The position numbers and the translations under genes were made by a program. This document shows, one piece after another, positions 33,731 through 42,050 of a stretch of 48,936 bases of DNA. The notes under the pieces were generated by a model that was given only the letters and a program-made list of their open reading frames with translations, ran no database searches and was not told the DNA's origin. The stretch's first letter is position 1. Each line of letters opens with the position of its first letter. The DNA is from Yinghuangia elevatio (GTDB taxonomy: Bacteria; Actinomycetota; Actinomycetes; Streptomycetales; Streptomycetaceae), in assembly GCF_040649515.1 (NCBI RefSeq), contig NZ_JBEZFP010000063.1, positions 1 through 48,936 of the forward strand, in the 5' to 3' direction.

Positions 33731-35050
33731 ATGGCGCACGAGCCCGAACGATCCGGTCCCACGCACTACACATGCCTGGGCGTGGGCGTGGGTCCGGCCA
33801 ACCTGAGCCTGGCGTCACTGCTGTACGGCCGGCCCGACGTGAGCAACCTGTTCCTGGACCGGAAGCAGTCCTTCACCTGGCACGACGGCCAGCAGATGCC
33901 CGGAAACGCGCTCCAGGTCTCGCTGTTCAAGGACCTGGTGACGCTCGCCGACCCCAAGAACCCGTTCACGTTCCTGGCGTACCTGCACCAGAACGGGCGG
34001 CTCTACCACTTCCTGAACGCCCAGTTCGACGCCGTCCCGCGCGCGGAGTTCCGCAACTACCTTGCCTGGGCCAGCCGTAGCAACGAGAACGTGGTGTTCG
34101 GCGAGGCCGTGCGCGAGGTCACGTTCGACCGCGTGTTCCGGGTGCGCACCGACCGCCGGACCGTCACCGCGGACAACGTGGTGGTGGGCATCGGCAGTGA
34201 GCCGCACGTCCCAGCGCAGCTCTGCGACAAGCTGGGGCCCAAGCAGTTCCACGTCAGCGACTATGTGCACACGTCCGGAACACTGGGCGGGAAGCGCGTG
34301 GTGGTCATCGGCGGCGGGCAGTCCGGGGCCGAGGCGTTCCTCGACATGATCTCCCAGCACGGCAGCGCGCTGCCCCGCCGGGTCTCGTGGATCTCCCGGC
34401 GCGGCAACTACTTCCCCATCGACGATTCACCGTTCACCAACGACTACTACATGCCCTCGCACTCGGACTACTTCTTCGGCCTGGAGCGCGAGTCCCGCGA
34501 GGCCTTCAACCGCCAACACGTCCTGACCAGCGACGGCATATCGCTCAGCACACTGCGCGAGATCTACCAGCGCACGTATCTGCACCGCTTCGTCGACGGC
34601 AACGTCGACCTGGTCGGCCTGTACCCCAACCGCGAGGTGTTCGACGTCAGCCCCGGCCTGTACGGCGACTGGCAGGTGTCCGCGCGGCACAACGACAACA
34701 ACGAGGCGACCGAGGTCTTCGAGGCCGAGGTGGTCATCTGGGCGACCGGGTTCCGGCCCACCCGGATGGACTTCCTGGAGCCGATCGCGCACCGGCTGGA
34801 GCGCGACGGCGACGAACTGCGCATCGACGAGGACTACGCCGTGTACTGGGACGGGCCGGACGACCGCCGGGTGTTCGTGCAGAACGCGGCACGCAACCAA
34901 CGCGGGCTCGCCGACCCCAACCTCAGCCTCAACGCCTGGCGCAGCCGCCGCATCGCCGACCGGCTGAGCCGCGAGTCGAGCACCGAGCAGCTGCCGTCGT
35001 TCATCGAGTGGTCGACCAAGCCCGGCCCGCAGCCGGGGAGCGCGCCGTGA
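33731..35050 (+). CDS. L-lysine N6-hydroxylase
   Basis: A 439-residue flavin N-hydroxylase of the K_oxygenase type. The FAD motif is GVGVGPANLSLASL (17-30), then QSFTWHDGQQMPGNALQVSLFKDLVTLADP, the NADPH motif VVIGGGQSGAEAF (191-203) and ATGFRPTRMDFL. It should make N6-hydroxylysine, as IucD, Spb38 and Tri26 do. No siderophore assembly genes are near, and the next genes form the hydrazine pathway, so the product feeds N-N bond formation. It is coupled to the next gene by a 4-bp overlap (GTGA). Confidence 0.93.
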   Translation: MAHEPERSGPTHYTCLGVGVGPANLSLASLLYGRPDVSNLFLDRKQSFTWHDGQQMPGNALQVSLFKDLVTLADPKNPFTFLAYLHQNGRLYHFLNAQFDAVPRAEFRNYLAWASRSNENVVFGEAVREVTFDRVFRVRTDRRTVTADNVVVGIGSEPHVPAQLCDKLGPKQFHVSDYVHTSGTLGGKRVVVIGGGQSGAEAFLDMISQHGSALPRRVSWISRRGNYFPIDDSPFTNDYYMPSHSDYFFGLERESREAFNRQHVLTSDGISLSTLREIYQRTYLHRFVDGNVDLVGLYPNREVFDVSPGLYGDWQVSARHNDNNEATEVFEAEVVIWATGFRPTRMDFLEPIAHRLERDGDELRIDEDYAVYWDGPDDRRVFVQNAARNQRGLADPNLSLNAWRSRRIADRLSRESSTEQLPSFIEWSTKPGPQPGSAP

Positions 35051-36153
35051 ACGCGACGCACGGCACCGGGATCGCGGTGGTCGGCGCGGGGGTGCTCGGG
35101 TGCCTGATCGCGCGGGAGATCCTGGCCACGGACCCGGGGGCCGCGGTGACGGTCCTCGACCGCGACCTCGTCGCCGGCGGGGCCACCCGCCGGTCGGCCG
35201 GTCTGCACTTCCCGCGCGGCGCCACACCCGAGACGCGCGCCATGGCCGCCGAGAGCCAGCGCTACTACGCCGAACTCACGGCCGCACGACCCGACTTGCC
35301 GATCCACCGGCTCGGCATGACGGTGGTGGCCCCCGAGACGTCGGAGCCGGCGGTGCGGGAGGTCTACCTGCCCGAGGCGAACCTGCGGCGCGTCGGCGGC
35401 GCCGCGGTCCTGCCGGACGGGACCGCCCTGCCGGCAGGCGCGGCCGCGTGGGCCGGGGACGGCTGCCAGTACGCGGACGTGGCGGCGCTCACCCAGGCAC
35501 TCGCCGCCGAACTGCGGCCGTCGGCGCAATTCCTCGAGGGCGTCACCGTGACCGCTGTGGCGTCGGACGGGGACGGCGTACGCCTCACCCTGGGCACCGG
35601 CGACACCGTGGCCGCGGACCGGGCGGTGCTGGCTCCCGGTCCCTGGCTCGCGGCCCCCGCCTGGCGGCACCTCGTCGAGCCGCTGGGCGCCCGGGTGAAG
35701 AAGATCGTCGCGCTGCACGTGGAGCACCCCGTGTCCGAGCGGGACGGAGCGGTGGTCTTCCACGACGAGGACGCCTTCCTGCTGCCCTACCGGCACCGCG
35801 GGCACTGGCTGTTCAGCTACACGTGCCCCGAATGGGGTGTGCACCCCGACACCGTCGACCCCGCCCTGACCGCGGCCAACCGCGACCAGGCCCTCGATGT
35901 GCTCGGCCGTTACGCGCCCGGGCTGGTCGACCGCGCCGTGTCGGGCCGGGTCTTCTGCGACGCGTACGCCCCCGGCGGGATCCCGATCGTGCGCCCGGTC
36001 ACCGACGACGGGCGCGTGGTGTTCGCGGGCGCGGCGAGCGGGTCCGGCTATCGCTTCGCGCCGGCGATCGCCGCGGCGACCGTACGGCTGCTCGCCAAGG
36101 ACTCCCCCGAGACCGCCGAAGTCTCCCGACCCGAAAGGCAGATCGCGACATGA
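35047..36153 (+). CDS. DAO-type FAD oxidase (Spb39/Tri27-like)
   Basis: A 368-residue D-amino-acid-oxidase-fold flavoenzyme. IAVVGAGVLGCLIAREIL is the FAD-binding beta-alpha-beta, GGATRRSAGLHFPRG follows, and AGAASGSGYRFAPAIA forms the C-terminal cofactor site. In the known pathways the counterpart cleaves the lysine-glycine hydrazine adduct to hydrazinoacetic acid and 2-aminoadipate 6-semialdehyde. Position between the hydroxylase and the cupin-MetRS gene, with 4-bp overlaps on both sides, supports the same role. It might also be called a sarcosine/glycine oxidase, but the context argues against that. Confidence 0.88.
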   Translation: MNATHGTGIAVVGAGVLGCLIAREILATDPGAAVTVLDRDLVAGGATRRSAGLHFPRGATPETRAMAAESQRYYAELTAARPDLPIHRLGMTVVAPETSEPAVREVYLPEANLRRVGGAAVLPDGTALPAGAAAWAGDGCQYADVAALTQALAAELRPSAQFLEGVTVTAVASDGDGVRLTLGTGDTVAADRAVLAPGPWLAAPAWRHLVEPLGARVKKIVALHVEHPVSERDGAVVFHDEDAFLLPYRHRGHWLFSYTCPEWGVHPDTVDPALTAANRDQALDVLGRYAPGLVDRAVSGRVFCDAYAPGGIPIVRPVTDDGRVVFAGAASGSGYRFAPAIAAATVRLLAKDSPETAEVSRPERQIAT

Positions 36154-38183
36154 TCTACGACCGGTACGACGCCGAGACCCTTCATGCGGCCTTCGGCATC
36201 CGCATGAGCGACATCGACGGACTGGGCGTGGGGGCCGGTTGGGGCCGCGTCGCCCCGGGCCAGGCGTCGACGAGCCACCAGCACGACGAGACCGAGTTCT
36301 TCGTCATCGTCGAGGGCCGCGGCCAGTTCGTCGTGGACGGCCGCCGGTACGACGCCCGGCCGGGCACGCTCGCCCTGTTCGAACCCTTCGAGTCGCATGT
36401 GCTGGAGAACACCGGCGACACCGACCTGGTCTTCCTCACCCAGTACTGGCGGGACTCCGGGCGGGCCCTCACCTCCGCCGGCAACCAGGAGCGCATGGCG
36501 TTCGGCGACCGCCCGGTGTTCGTCTTCTCCACGCCGCCCACGCCCAACGGCGATCTCCACCTCGGACACCTGTCCGGGCCCTACCTGGGCGCCGACGCGT
36601 TCGTCCGGTTCCAGCGGATGAACGGCACCGAGGCATGGCACCTGACGGGCAGCGACGACTACCAGAGCTACGTGATCGCCTGCGCCCGCAAGGAGGGTCG
36701 CGAGCCGGCCGAAACCGCGGCCCACTACAGCGCCGAGATCGCCGAGACGCTCGCGCTGATGGACATACCCCTCGACCAGTACACCGTGACGAACGTCGAC
36801 CCGGGGTACCGCGAGGGCCTACGCGACTTCTTCTCCCGGATGGTCGCCTCGGGATGGGCCTCGATTGCCGCGAAGGACGCGCTGTTCGACGCCGAGAGCG
36901 GCCAGTACCTCTACGAGGTGGACGTCAGCGGGGACTGCCCGGGCTGCGGCGCGCCGACCGGCGGCAATATCTGCGAGGACTGCGGCGAGCCCAACACCGT
37001 GGCGGACCTCGAGGCGCCGCAGTCCAGGATCTCCCCGGCCGAGCCGCGCCGCGCGCCGCTCGCCCGCTGGTCCCTGCCGCTGCACGTGTTCCGGGACGAC
37101 GTCGCCGCGCACCACCGCCTCGGCCGGGTCCCGGCCCGGCTGCGGGAGTTGGCCGACCGCCTGTTCGCCCGGCCCGAGCTGGACATCCCCCTCACGCACC
37201 CGTCGTCGTGGGGGGTGCCGCCGGCCGAGACCGACGTCGACGGCCAGGTGATCTGGGTGTGGCCGGAGATGTCGTACGGCTTCCTGTACGGCATCCAGGC
37301 GCTGGGCGGCCGGCTCGGCCGCGCGTGGCAGGCCGACGAGCCGGGCGCGGACTGGAAGATCGTGCACTTCTTCGGCTACGACAACAGCTTCTACCACTCG
37401 GTGCTCTACCCGGTGCTGTACCAGCTCGCCCACCCCGACTGGTCGCCGGACATCGACTACCACGTCAACGAGTTCTACCTGCTGGACGGCGCCAAGTTCT
37501 CCACGAGTCGGCGGCACGCGATCTGGGGCAAGGAGATCCTGACCCCGGACTCGGTGGACGCCGTCCGGTACTTCCTCTCCCGCAACCGCCCCGAGGCCGA
37601 GCGCACCGACTTCCGGCGCCCGGCGTACGACGCGGCGCTGCGGGACACGCTGATCGGCACCTGGCAGCACTGGCTCAACGACCTCGGCTGCCGGGTCGCC
37701 AAGCACTACGACGGCAAGGCGCCGGACGCCGGGAACTGGACCCCCGAGCACTCCGCGTTCCTGGCGAGGCTCGGCACCCGCCTGGCGGCCGTCACCGCCG
37801 CGCTGGGCAGCGAGGGGTTCTCGCTGAACCAGGCCGCGGCCGAACTCGACGGGCTGGTCGACGACACACTGCGCTTCTCGCGGCGGGAGGCCCTGACGGC
37901 GCAAAGCGCGTACTGGCAGAACGAGACGCGTACCGCCGTCGCGCTGGAGCTGGCCGCGGCCCGGCTGCTCGCGCATGCCGCGACCCCGGTGATGCCCCGC
38001 TTCGCCGGCCGACTGGCCGCCGCGCTCGGGCTGCCGGAGCCCACGGCCTGGCCGGACACCGTCGAGCTGGTGCCGCAAGGCAGCGAGATCCGGCTCGCCG
38101 ACGCGGTGTTCTTCAAGCCCGCGACGCTGTCCGACGAGCCGGCCGCGCGAGCCGCCGCGGATGCCCGGGGGGCGGACGGATGA
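36150..38183 (+). CDS. Hydrazine synthetase: cupin-MetRS fusion (Spb40/Tri28-like)
   Basis: A 677-residue two-domain enzyme. The N-terminal cupin (about 1-105) has metal ligands H43, H45, E49 and H83. The rest is a methionyl-tRNA-synthetase-like domain with HLGH (137-140), a four-Cys zinc knuckle (C263, C266, C275, C278) and KFSTS (449-453) in place of KMSKS. In Spb40, Tri28 and relatives the synthetase domain activates an acid with ATP to acylate N6-hydroxylysine, and the cupin then rearranges the ester into an N-N bond. Glycine is the expected partner here. The fusion is diagnostic; a true MetRS would not carry a cupin. Confidence 0.95.
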   Translation: MIYDRYDAETLHAAFGIRMSDIDGLGVGAGWGRVAPGQASTSHQHDETEFFVIVEGRGQFVVDGRRYDARPGTLALFEPFESHVLENTGDTDLVFLTQYWRDSGRALTSAGNQERMAFGDRPVFVFSTPPTPNGDLHLGHLSGPYLGADAFVRFQRMNGTEAWHLTGSDDYQSYVIACARKEGREPAETAAHYSAEIAETLALMDIPLDQYTVTNVDPGYREGLRDFFSRMVASGWASIAAKDALFDAESGQYLYEVDVSGDCPGCGAPTGGNICEDCGEPNTVADLEAPQSRISPAEPRRAPLARWSLPLHVFRDDVAAHHRLGRVPARLRELADRLFARPELDIPLTHPSSWGVPPAETDVDGQVIWVWPEMSYGFLYGIQALGGRLGRAWQADEPGADWKIVHFFGYDNSFYHSVLYPVLYQLAHPDWSPDIDYHVNEFYLLDGAKFSTSRRHAIWGKEILTPDSVDAVRYFLSRNRPEAERTDFRRPAYDAALRDTLIGTWQHWLNDLGCRVAKHYDGKAPDAGNWTPEHSAFLARLGTRLAAVTAALGSEGFSLNQAAAELDGLVDDTLRFSRREALTAQSAYWQNETRTAVALELAAARLLAHAATPVMPRFAGRLAAALGLPEPTAWPDTVELVPQGSEIRLADAVFFKPATLSDEPAARAAADARGADG

Positions 38184-39793
38184 CGGACGAGACGCTCGGC
38201 AAACTCGTCGCGGCCGGCCCCTCCGGCGGCCGGATCTCGGTGGCCAGTCTGCTCGGCACGCAGAGCATCACGCTGCACGAGTTGTACGAGCGGTCCGGCC
38301 GTGTGGCGCACTGGCTGCTGGAGCAGGGCGTCCGGCCCGGCGACCGGATCGGCATCCTGGCGGCGAACAGTCTGGAGTGGGTGCTGCTGGACCTGGCCGC
38401 GCTGCGGCTCAAGGTGCAGACCGCGGGGCTGGAACCGGGCAAGTTCGTGCCCGGCGCCGGGCTGATGCGGCGCTACGGCATCCGGCTGCTGTTCACCGAC
38501 CGGTCCACCGAGACGGCGGAGTCCACCGACCACCTGGACCCGGGCGAGAGCGGCGGCATCGTGCCGATGAGCGAGGTCGCGGCCTGCTCGTCGCGCCGGG
38601 ACGCCGGCGAACTGTCGCCGCTGCCGCCGGTCACCTGGGCGCCAAAGGACGTGACCACGGTCAAGTTCACGTCCGGCAGCACCGGCGAGCCGAAGGGGCT
38701 GGGCGCCACCGCGGGCAGCATCGACAGCTCGCTGCTGGCCGTCCAGGAGATCTTCGAACACGGGCCGGGCGACGACCTGTTCGTGTTCCTGCCGCTGTCC
38801 CTGCTCCAGCAGCGGTACTGGATCTACTCGGCGCTGCTGTACGGCCACGACGTCACGGTCAGCACGTACGAGGCGGCCTTCGCGGCCCTGCGCCGGGTGC
38901 GGCCGACCGTGGTGATGGGCGTACCGGCGTTCTACGAGACGGCCAAACGGCAGATCGAGGCCCGCGTCCGCCGGACCGGCGACTCCGGCGACTCCGGCGA
39001 CTCCGGCGAGTCCGGCGGCACCGGCGGCACCGGCGCTGACGTCCTGCGGCAGGAGGCGCGGGCCGTCTTCGGCGACCGCATCCGCTACCTGTGGACCGGC
39101 TCCGCCCCCGCGGCGCCGGCCGTGCTGCGTTTCTTCACCGAGGCCGGCCTGCCCATCTACGAGGGATACGGCCTCAACGAGACGTGCATCGTGACCAAGA
39201 ATCACCCGGCGGCGCACCGCGAGGGCAGCGTCGGCCAAGTGCTGCGCGGCAAGGAGGTGTTGATCGACGAGCACGGCGTCGTCAGCGTGCGCAGCGACCA
39301 CCCGGTGAACGACCACTACATGTACGCCAAGCCCGGTGACTCGGAACGGGTGTTCGGCCCGGACGGCACCGTCCGCACCGGCGACCTCGGACACCTGGAC
39401 GAGGACGGCTTCCTGTTCATCCGCGGGCGCGCCGACGACGTGATCGTGCTCGACAACGGCAAGAAGGTCGTCGTGCGGCCGATCGAGGAGCGCATGAAGG
39501 CCGATCCGGCGATCGCCGAGTGCGTGCTGTTCTGCCCCGGGCAGACCGACCTGGTGGCGGTGGTGTCGCCGGCCTCGCCGGACATCGACCCGAAGGCGGT
39601 CGCCGCGTGCCTGGACGCCATCAACGCGGCCGTGACCGCCGACGAGCGGATCAGCCGGGCCGTCGTCGCCGACCCGCCGTTCAGCATCGAGAACGGCCTG
39701 CTCACCTCGCAGTACAAGCCGAAACGGCAGCAGATCCTGGACGCCTACCGCCAGGCCGTCCACAACCCCGAGGAGGGAATCCATGCCCGCTGA
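38180..39793 (+). CDS. AMP-dependent ligase for hydrazinoacetate (Tri29-like)
   Basis: A 537-residue ANL enzyme. The ATP loop is FTSGSTGEPKG (163-173), YEGYGLNETC is motif A5, TVRTGDLGHLDEDGFL is A7 and IRGRADDVIVLDNGKK the hinge. It should adenylate hydrazinoacetic acid and load it on the ACP encoded next, as Tri29 does in triacsin. Residues about 267-285 are a GDS/GES/GGT tandem repeat (DNA about 38979-39035), probably a flexible loop produced by slippage. ATG overlaps the preceding stop by 4 bp, and the end overlaps the ACP gene by 11 bp. Confidence 0.85.
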   Translation: MTDETLGKLVAAGPSGGRISVASLLGTQSITLHELYERSGRVAHWLLEQGVRPGDRIGILAANSLEWVLLDLAALRLKVQTAGLEPGKFVPGAGLMRRYGIRLLFTDRSTETAESTDHLDPGESGGIVPMSEVAACSSRRDAGELSPLPPVTWAPKDVTTVKFTSGSTGEPKGLGATAGSIDSSLLAVQEIFEHGPGDDLFVFLPLSLLQQRYWIYSALLYGHDVTVSTYEAAFAALRRVRPTVVMGVPAFYETAKRQIEARVRRTGDSGDSGDSGESGGTGGTGADVLRQEARAVFGDRIRYLWTGSAPAAPAVLRFFTEAGLPIYEGYGLNETCIVTKNHPAAHREGSVGQVLRGKEVLIDEHGVVSVRSDHPVNDHYMYAKPGDSERVFGPDGTVRTGDLGHLDEDGFLFIRGRADDVIVLDNGKKVVVRPIEERMKADPAIAECVLFCPGQTDLVAVVSPASPDIDPKAVAACLDAINAAVTADERISRAVVADPPFSIENGLLTSQYKPKRQQILDAYRQAVHNPEEGIHAR

Positions 39794-40046
39794 CGTGGAA
39801 ACCGCGGCCCGCGAACAGTTCTCCGCCGTCCTGACCCACGACGTCGAGCCGGGGACCCTCGACCTCGACGCCGACATGGTCGGCTCCTATGCGCTGACCT
39901 CGCTCAACAAGGTCCTGTTCCTGACCGAGTTGTGCGAGGCTACCGGGGTCGACCTCGCCCACTTCACCGAGGACGACCTCGCGGACATGCGCACCCTCCG
40001 CGACGTCACCAAGGCCCTGTCCCGGCACGTGAGCAACGGAGCCTGA
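39783..40046 (+). CDS. Acyl carrier protein for the hydrazine unit (Tri30-like)
   Basis: An 87-residue ACP. The phosphopantetheine Ser is S40 in YALTSLNKVLFLTEL, with Thr instead of the usual Asp. GAGG(A) lies within the end of the ligase gene before the ATG. It should carry hydrazinoacetate during acylation by the GNAT and oxidation by the acyl-CoA dehydrogenase, then pass the unit to the chain-building enzymes. Confidence 0.9.
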   Translation: MPADVETAAREQFSAVLTHDVEPGTLDLDADMVGSYALTSLNKVLFLTELCEATGVDLAHFTEDDLADMRTLRDVTKALSRHVSNGA

Positions 40047-40049
40047 CAC

Positions 40050-40640
40050 ATGACCTGGGCAACGAAGGCACCCGCGGTCCTGGAGAACGACCACGTGCGG
40101 CTCCAGCCGGTCACCGAGGCCGATCGCGAGGGCCTACGGGCCGTCGCCATGGACCCGGACATCTGGCGGTACTTCGTCTCGGCCGTGGAGAACGAAGAGG
40201 ACTTCAAGCTGTTCTTCGACACCTGCCTGGCGGACCAGGCGGCCGGCCGGCGCGTGGTCTTCATCGTGACCGACAAGGCCTCCGGCCGCATCGCCGGCAG
40301 CATGAGCTACGGCAACATGGCGGAGGCGGACGCCCGGCTGGAGATCGGCTGGTCCTGGCTCGGGCGGGACTTCCGCGGCCAGGGCGTCAACCGCTGGGCC
40401 AAGTACCTTCTCCTGCAACACGCGTTCGAGGATCTGGGCGCGGAACGCGTCGAGTTCAAGACCGACATCCTCAACGAGCAGGCGCGCCGCGGCCTCCGCA
40501 ACATCGGCGCGGTGGAGGAAGGCACCCTGCGGAGCTTCAACTACATGCCCGGCGGGCGCCGCCGCGACGCCATCTTCTACAGCGTCCTGCGGGCCGAGTG
40601 GCCGAAGGTCGAGGAACACCTCACGACCCTCGGGACCTGA
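40050..40640 (+). CDS. GNAT N-acyltransferase (Tri31-like)
   Basis: A 196-residue RimJ/RimL-type GNAT. RLQPVTEADREGLRAVAMDP is the first strand-helix, WLGRDFRGQGVNRWAKYLLLQHAF (acyl-CoA loop region around RGQGVN) binds CoA, and LNEQARRGLRNIGAVEEGTLR is the family motif. In triacsin, as I recall, the counterpart succinylates the distal hydrazine nitrogen on the ACP; the acyl donor here cannot be told from sequence. It starts 3 bp after the ACP stop and is the last cluster gene before a terminator. Confidence 0.86.
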   Translation: MTWATKAPAVLENDHVRLQPVTEADREGLRAVAMDPDIWRYFVSAVENEEDFKLFFDTCLADQAAGRRVVFIVTDKASGRIAGSMSYGNMAEADARLEIGWSWLGRDFRGQGVNRWAKYLLLQHAFEDLGAERVEFKTDILNEQARRGLRNIGAVEEGTLRSFNYMPGGRRRDAIFYSVLRAEWPKVEEHLTTLGT

Positions 40641-40653
40641 GGCAGGCGGCGGC

Positions 40654-40672
40654 CGGCGGGCGCTGCCCGCCG
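40654..40672 (+). terminator. Terminator after the N-N operon
   Basis: CGGCGGGC (40654-40661) pairs with GCCCGCCG (40665-40672) around a 3-nt loop, 14 bp after the GNAT stop. It marks the right border of the biosynthetic cluster. Confidence 0.6.
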
Positions 40673-40687
40673 CCCGCGTACCGGGTG

Positions 40688-40693
40688 TAGCGT
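40688..40693 (+). promoter_or_regulatory. Minus-10 box, histidine kinase gene
   Basis: TAGCGT fits TANNNT and lies 7 nt before the ATG at 40701, consistent with a leaderless transcript. The similar TAGCCT at 42037-42042 precedes the response regulator ATG by 8 nt, and TAGCGT at 45515-45520 precedes the second DUF485 gene. Confidence 0.4.
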
Positions 40694-40700
40694 CGCGCGC

Positions 40701-41993
40701 ATGTTGCGGTCCTCCGCTGTGCCGCTCGCGGTCCTGGTCATCGCGGGTCCGCTGGTCCTGGGGGCGGGTTTCGCCGTGTGGGCGTCGCGCGGCCGGCGGC
40801 ATCTGGGCACCGCGACGGAGCGGGCCACGTTCGAGACCCTGCACCACGCCTCCCAGGCCGCGCCGCTGCTGCGGGCCGGGCTGACCGCCGATTCCGCGAG
40901 ACGCTCGGCCCGGCACCTGCGCGCCCTCCTCGGCGTTCCGGCGCTGGCGCTGTGCCGCAGCGACGGCGAGGTCCTGGCGTGGGAGGGGCCCACGACGGGC
41001 GGCGACCACGGCCACGCGGCGGCGGTACGCGCCGGGTCGGAGCGTACGTCCCGGCCGGGCCGGGTCACCGTGCTGGGCCCCGACCAGGTCGAATGCGGGG
41101 TCTCGGAGTGCCCCTTGCAGCACGCGGTGGTGGTGCCGCTCGTGGTGTCTGACCGGGTCGAAGGGGTGTTCGCGGTGTTCGCGCCGCATGCCTCGACCGG
41201 GCTGGTGCGCGCGGCGGGCGAGGTGGGGCGGTGGATCTCGACGCAGTTGGAACTCGCCGAACTGGACCGCTCCCGGGCGGCCCTCGCGGACGCCGAGGTC
41301 CGCGCGCTGCGGGCGCAGATATCGCCGCACTTCATCTACAACTCGCTGACCGCGATCGCCTCCTTCGTACGCACCGACCCCGAGCGCGCCCGTGAACTGA
41401 TCGTCGAGTTCGCCGAATTCACCCGCTACTCGTTCCGCCAGCACGGAAGCTTCACCTCACTGGCCGAGGAACTGCGCTGCGTCGACCGCTACTTGCTGCT
41501 GGAACGCGCCCGGTTCGGCGACCGGCTGTCGGTGTCGCTGCGCATCGCCCCCGAAGTGCTGCCGGTGGTCGTGCCGTTCCTCTGCCTGCAACCCCTCGTG
41601 GAGAACGCCGTGCGGCACGGACTCGAACGCAGCCCCGGTCCGGGGCACCTGGTCATCACCGCCGAGGACAAGGGAACCGAGGCCTGGATATGTGTCGAGG
41701 ACGACGGTGTCGGCATGGAGCCCGCGGCGTTGGCGGCCGTCCTGGCCGGCGGCCCCCCGCCGACCCGGCCCGGCTCGGCGGGGGCGGAGCTGTCCGCCGG
41801 CCCGAGCAGGGGCGAACCACCGGTCCGGGGCGGGGGGTCGGGCGCCGGGATCGGGCTGCGCAACGTCGACGAGCGGCTCCGGCAGGTGTACGGCGACGTC
41901 TACGGGATCGTCGTCGAGACCGCGCCCGGAGCCGGGACCAAGGTGCGCGTCCGCATTCCCAAATTCCATCCGTCGGCCAACGACCCGCGCTGA
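40701..41993 (+). CDS. LytS-type sensor histidine kinase
   Basis: A 430-residue kinase. An N-terminal membrane segment (about 5-28) is followed by a GAF-like sensor region, then the His_kinase domain with the phosphorylated His in SPHFIYNSLTAI (H210) and a HATPase domain (LVENAVRHGLERS, DDGVGM, GIGLRNVDERL). A Gly/Pro-rich insert of about 35 residues interrupts the ATPase domain. It pairs with the LytTR regulator downstream. The adjoining symporter genes suggest sensing of a small carboxylate such as pyruvate or acetate. Not part of the biosynthetic cluster. Confidence 0.9.
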   Translation: MLRSSAVPLAVLVIAGPLVLGAGFAVWASRGRRHLGTATERATFETLHHASQAAPLLRAGLTADSARRSARHLRALLGVPALALCRSDGEVLAWEGPTTGGDHGHAAAVRAGSERTSRPGRVTVLGPDQVECGVSECPLQHAVVVPLVVSDRVEGVFAVFAPHASTGLVRAAGEVGRWISTQLELAELDRSRAALADAEVRALRAQISPHFIYNSLTAIASFVRTDPERARELIVEFAEFTRYSFRQHGSFTSLAEELRCVDRYLLLERARFGDRLSVSLRIAPEVLPVVVPFLCLQPLVENAVRHGLERSPGPGHLVITAEDKGTEAWICVEDDGVGMEPAALAAVLAGGPPPTRPGSAGAELSAGPSRGEPPVRGGGSGAGIGLRNVDERLRQVYGDVYGIVVETAPGAGTKVRVRIPKFHPSANDPR

Positions 41994-42050
41994 ACCGGGC
42001 GGCCCGCCGACGGGTTCCGCGGCGGCCCCGGCACGGCTAGCCTGCCCCGT

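Noticed and set aside
33731..35050. Siderophore (hydroxamate) biosynthesis
   Set aside because: No IucA/IucC-type or NRPS assembly genes and no siderophore transporter are present; the neighbours form an N-N bond pathway.
36150..38183. Resistant methionyl-tRNA synthetase
   Set aside because: The N-terminal cupin, the position beside a lysine hydroxylase and the altered KFSTS motif point to a hydrazine-forming enzyme and not a tRNA-charging one.
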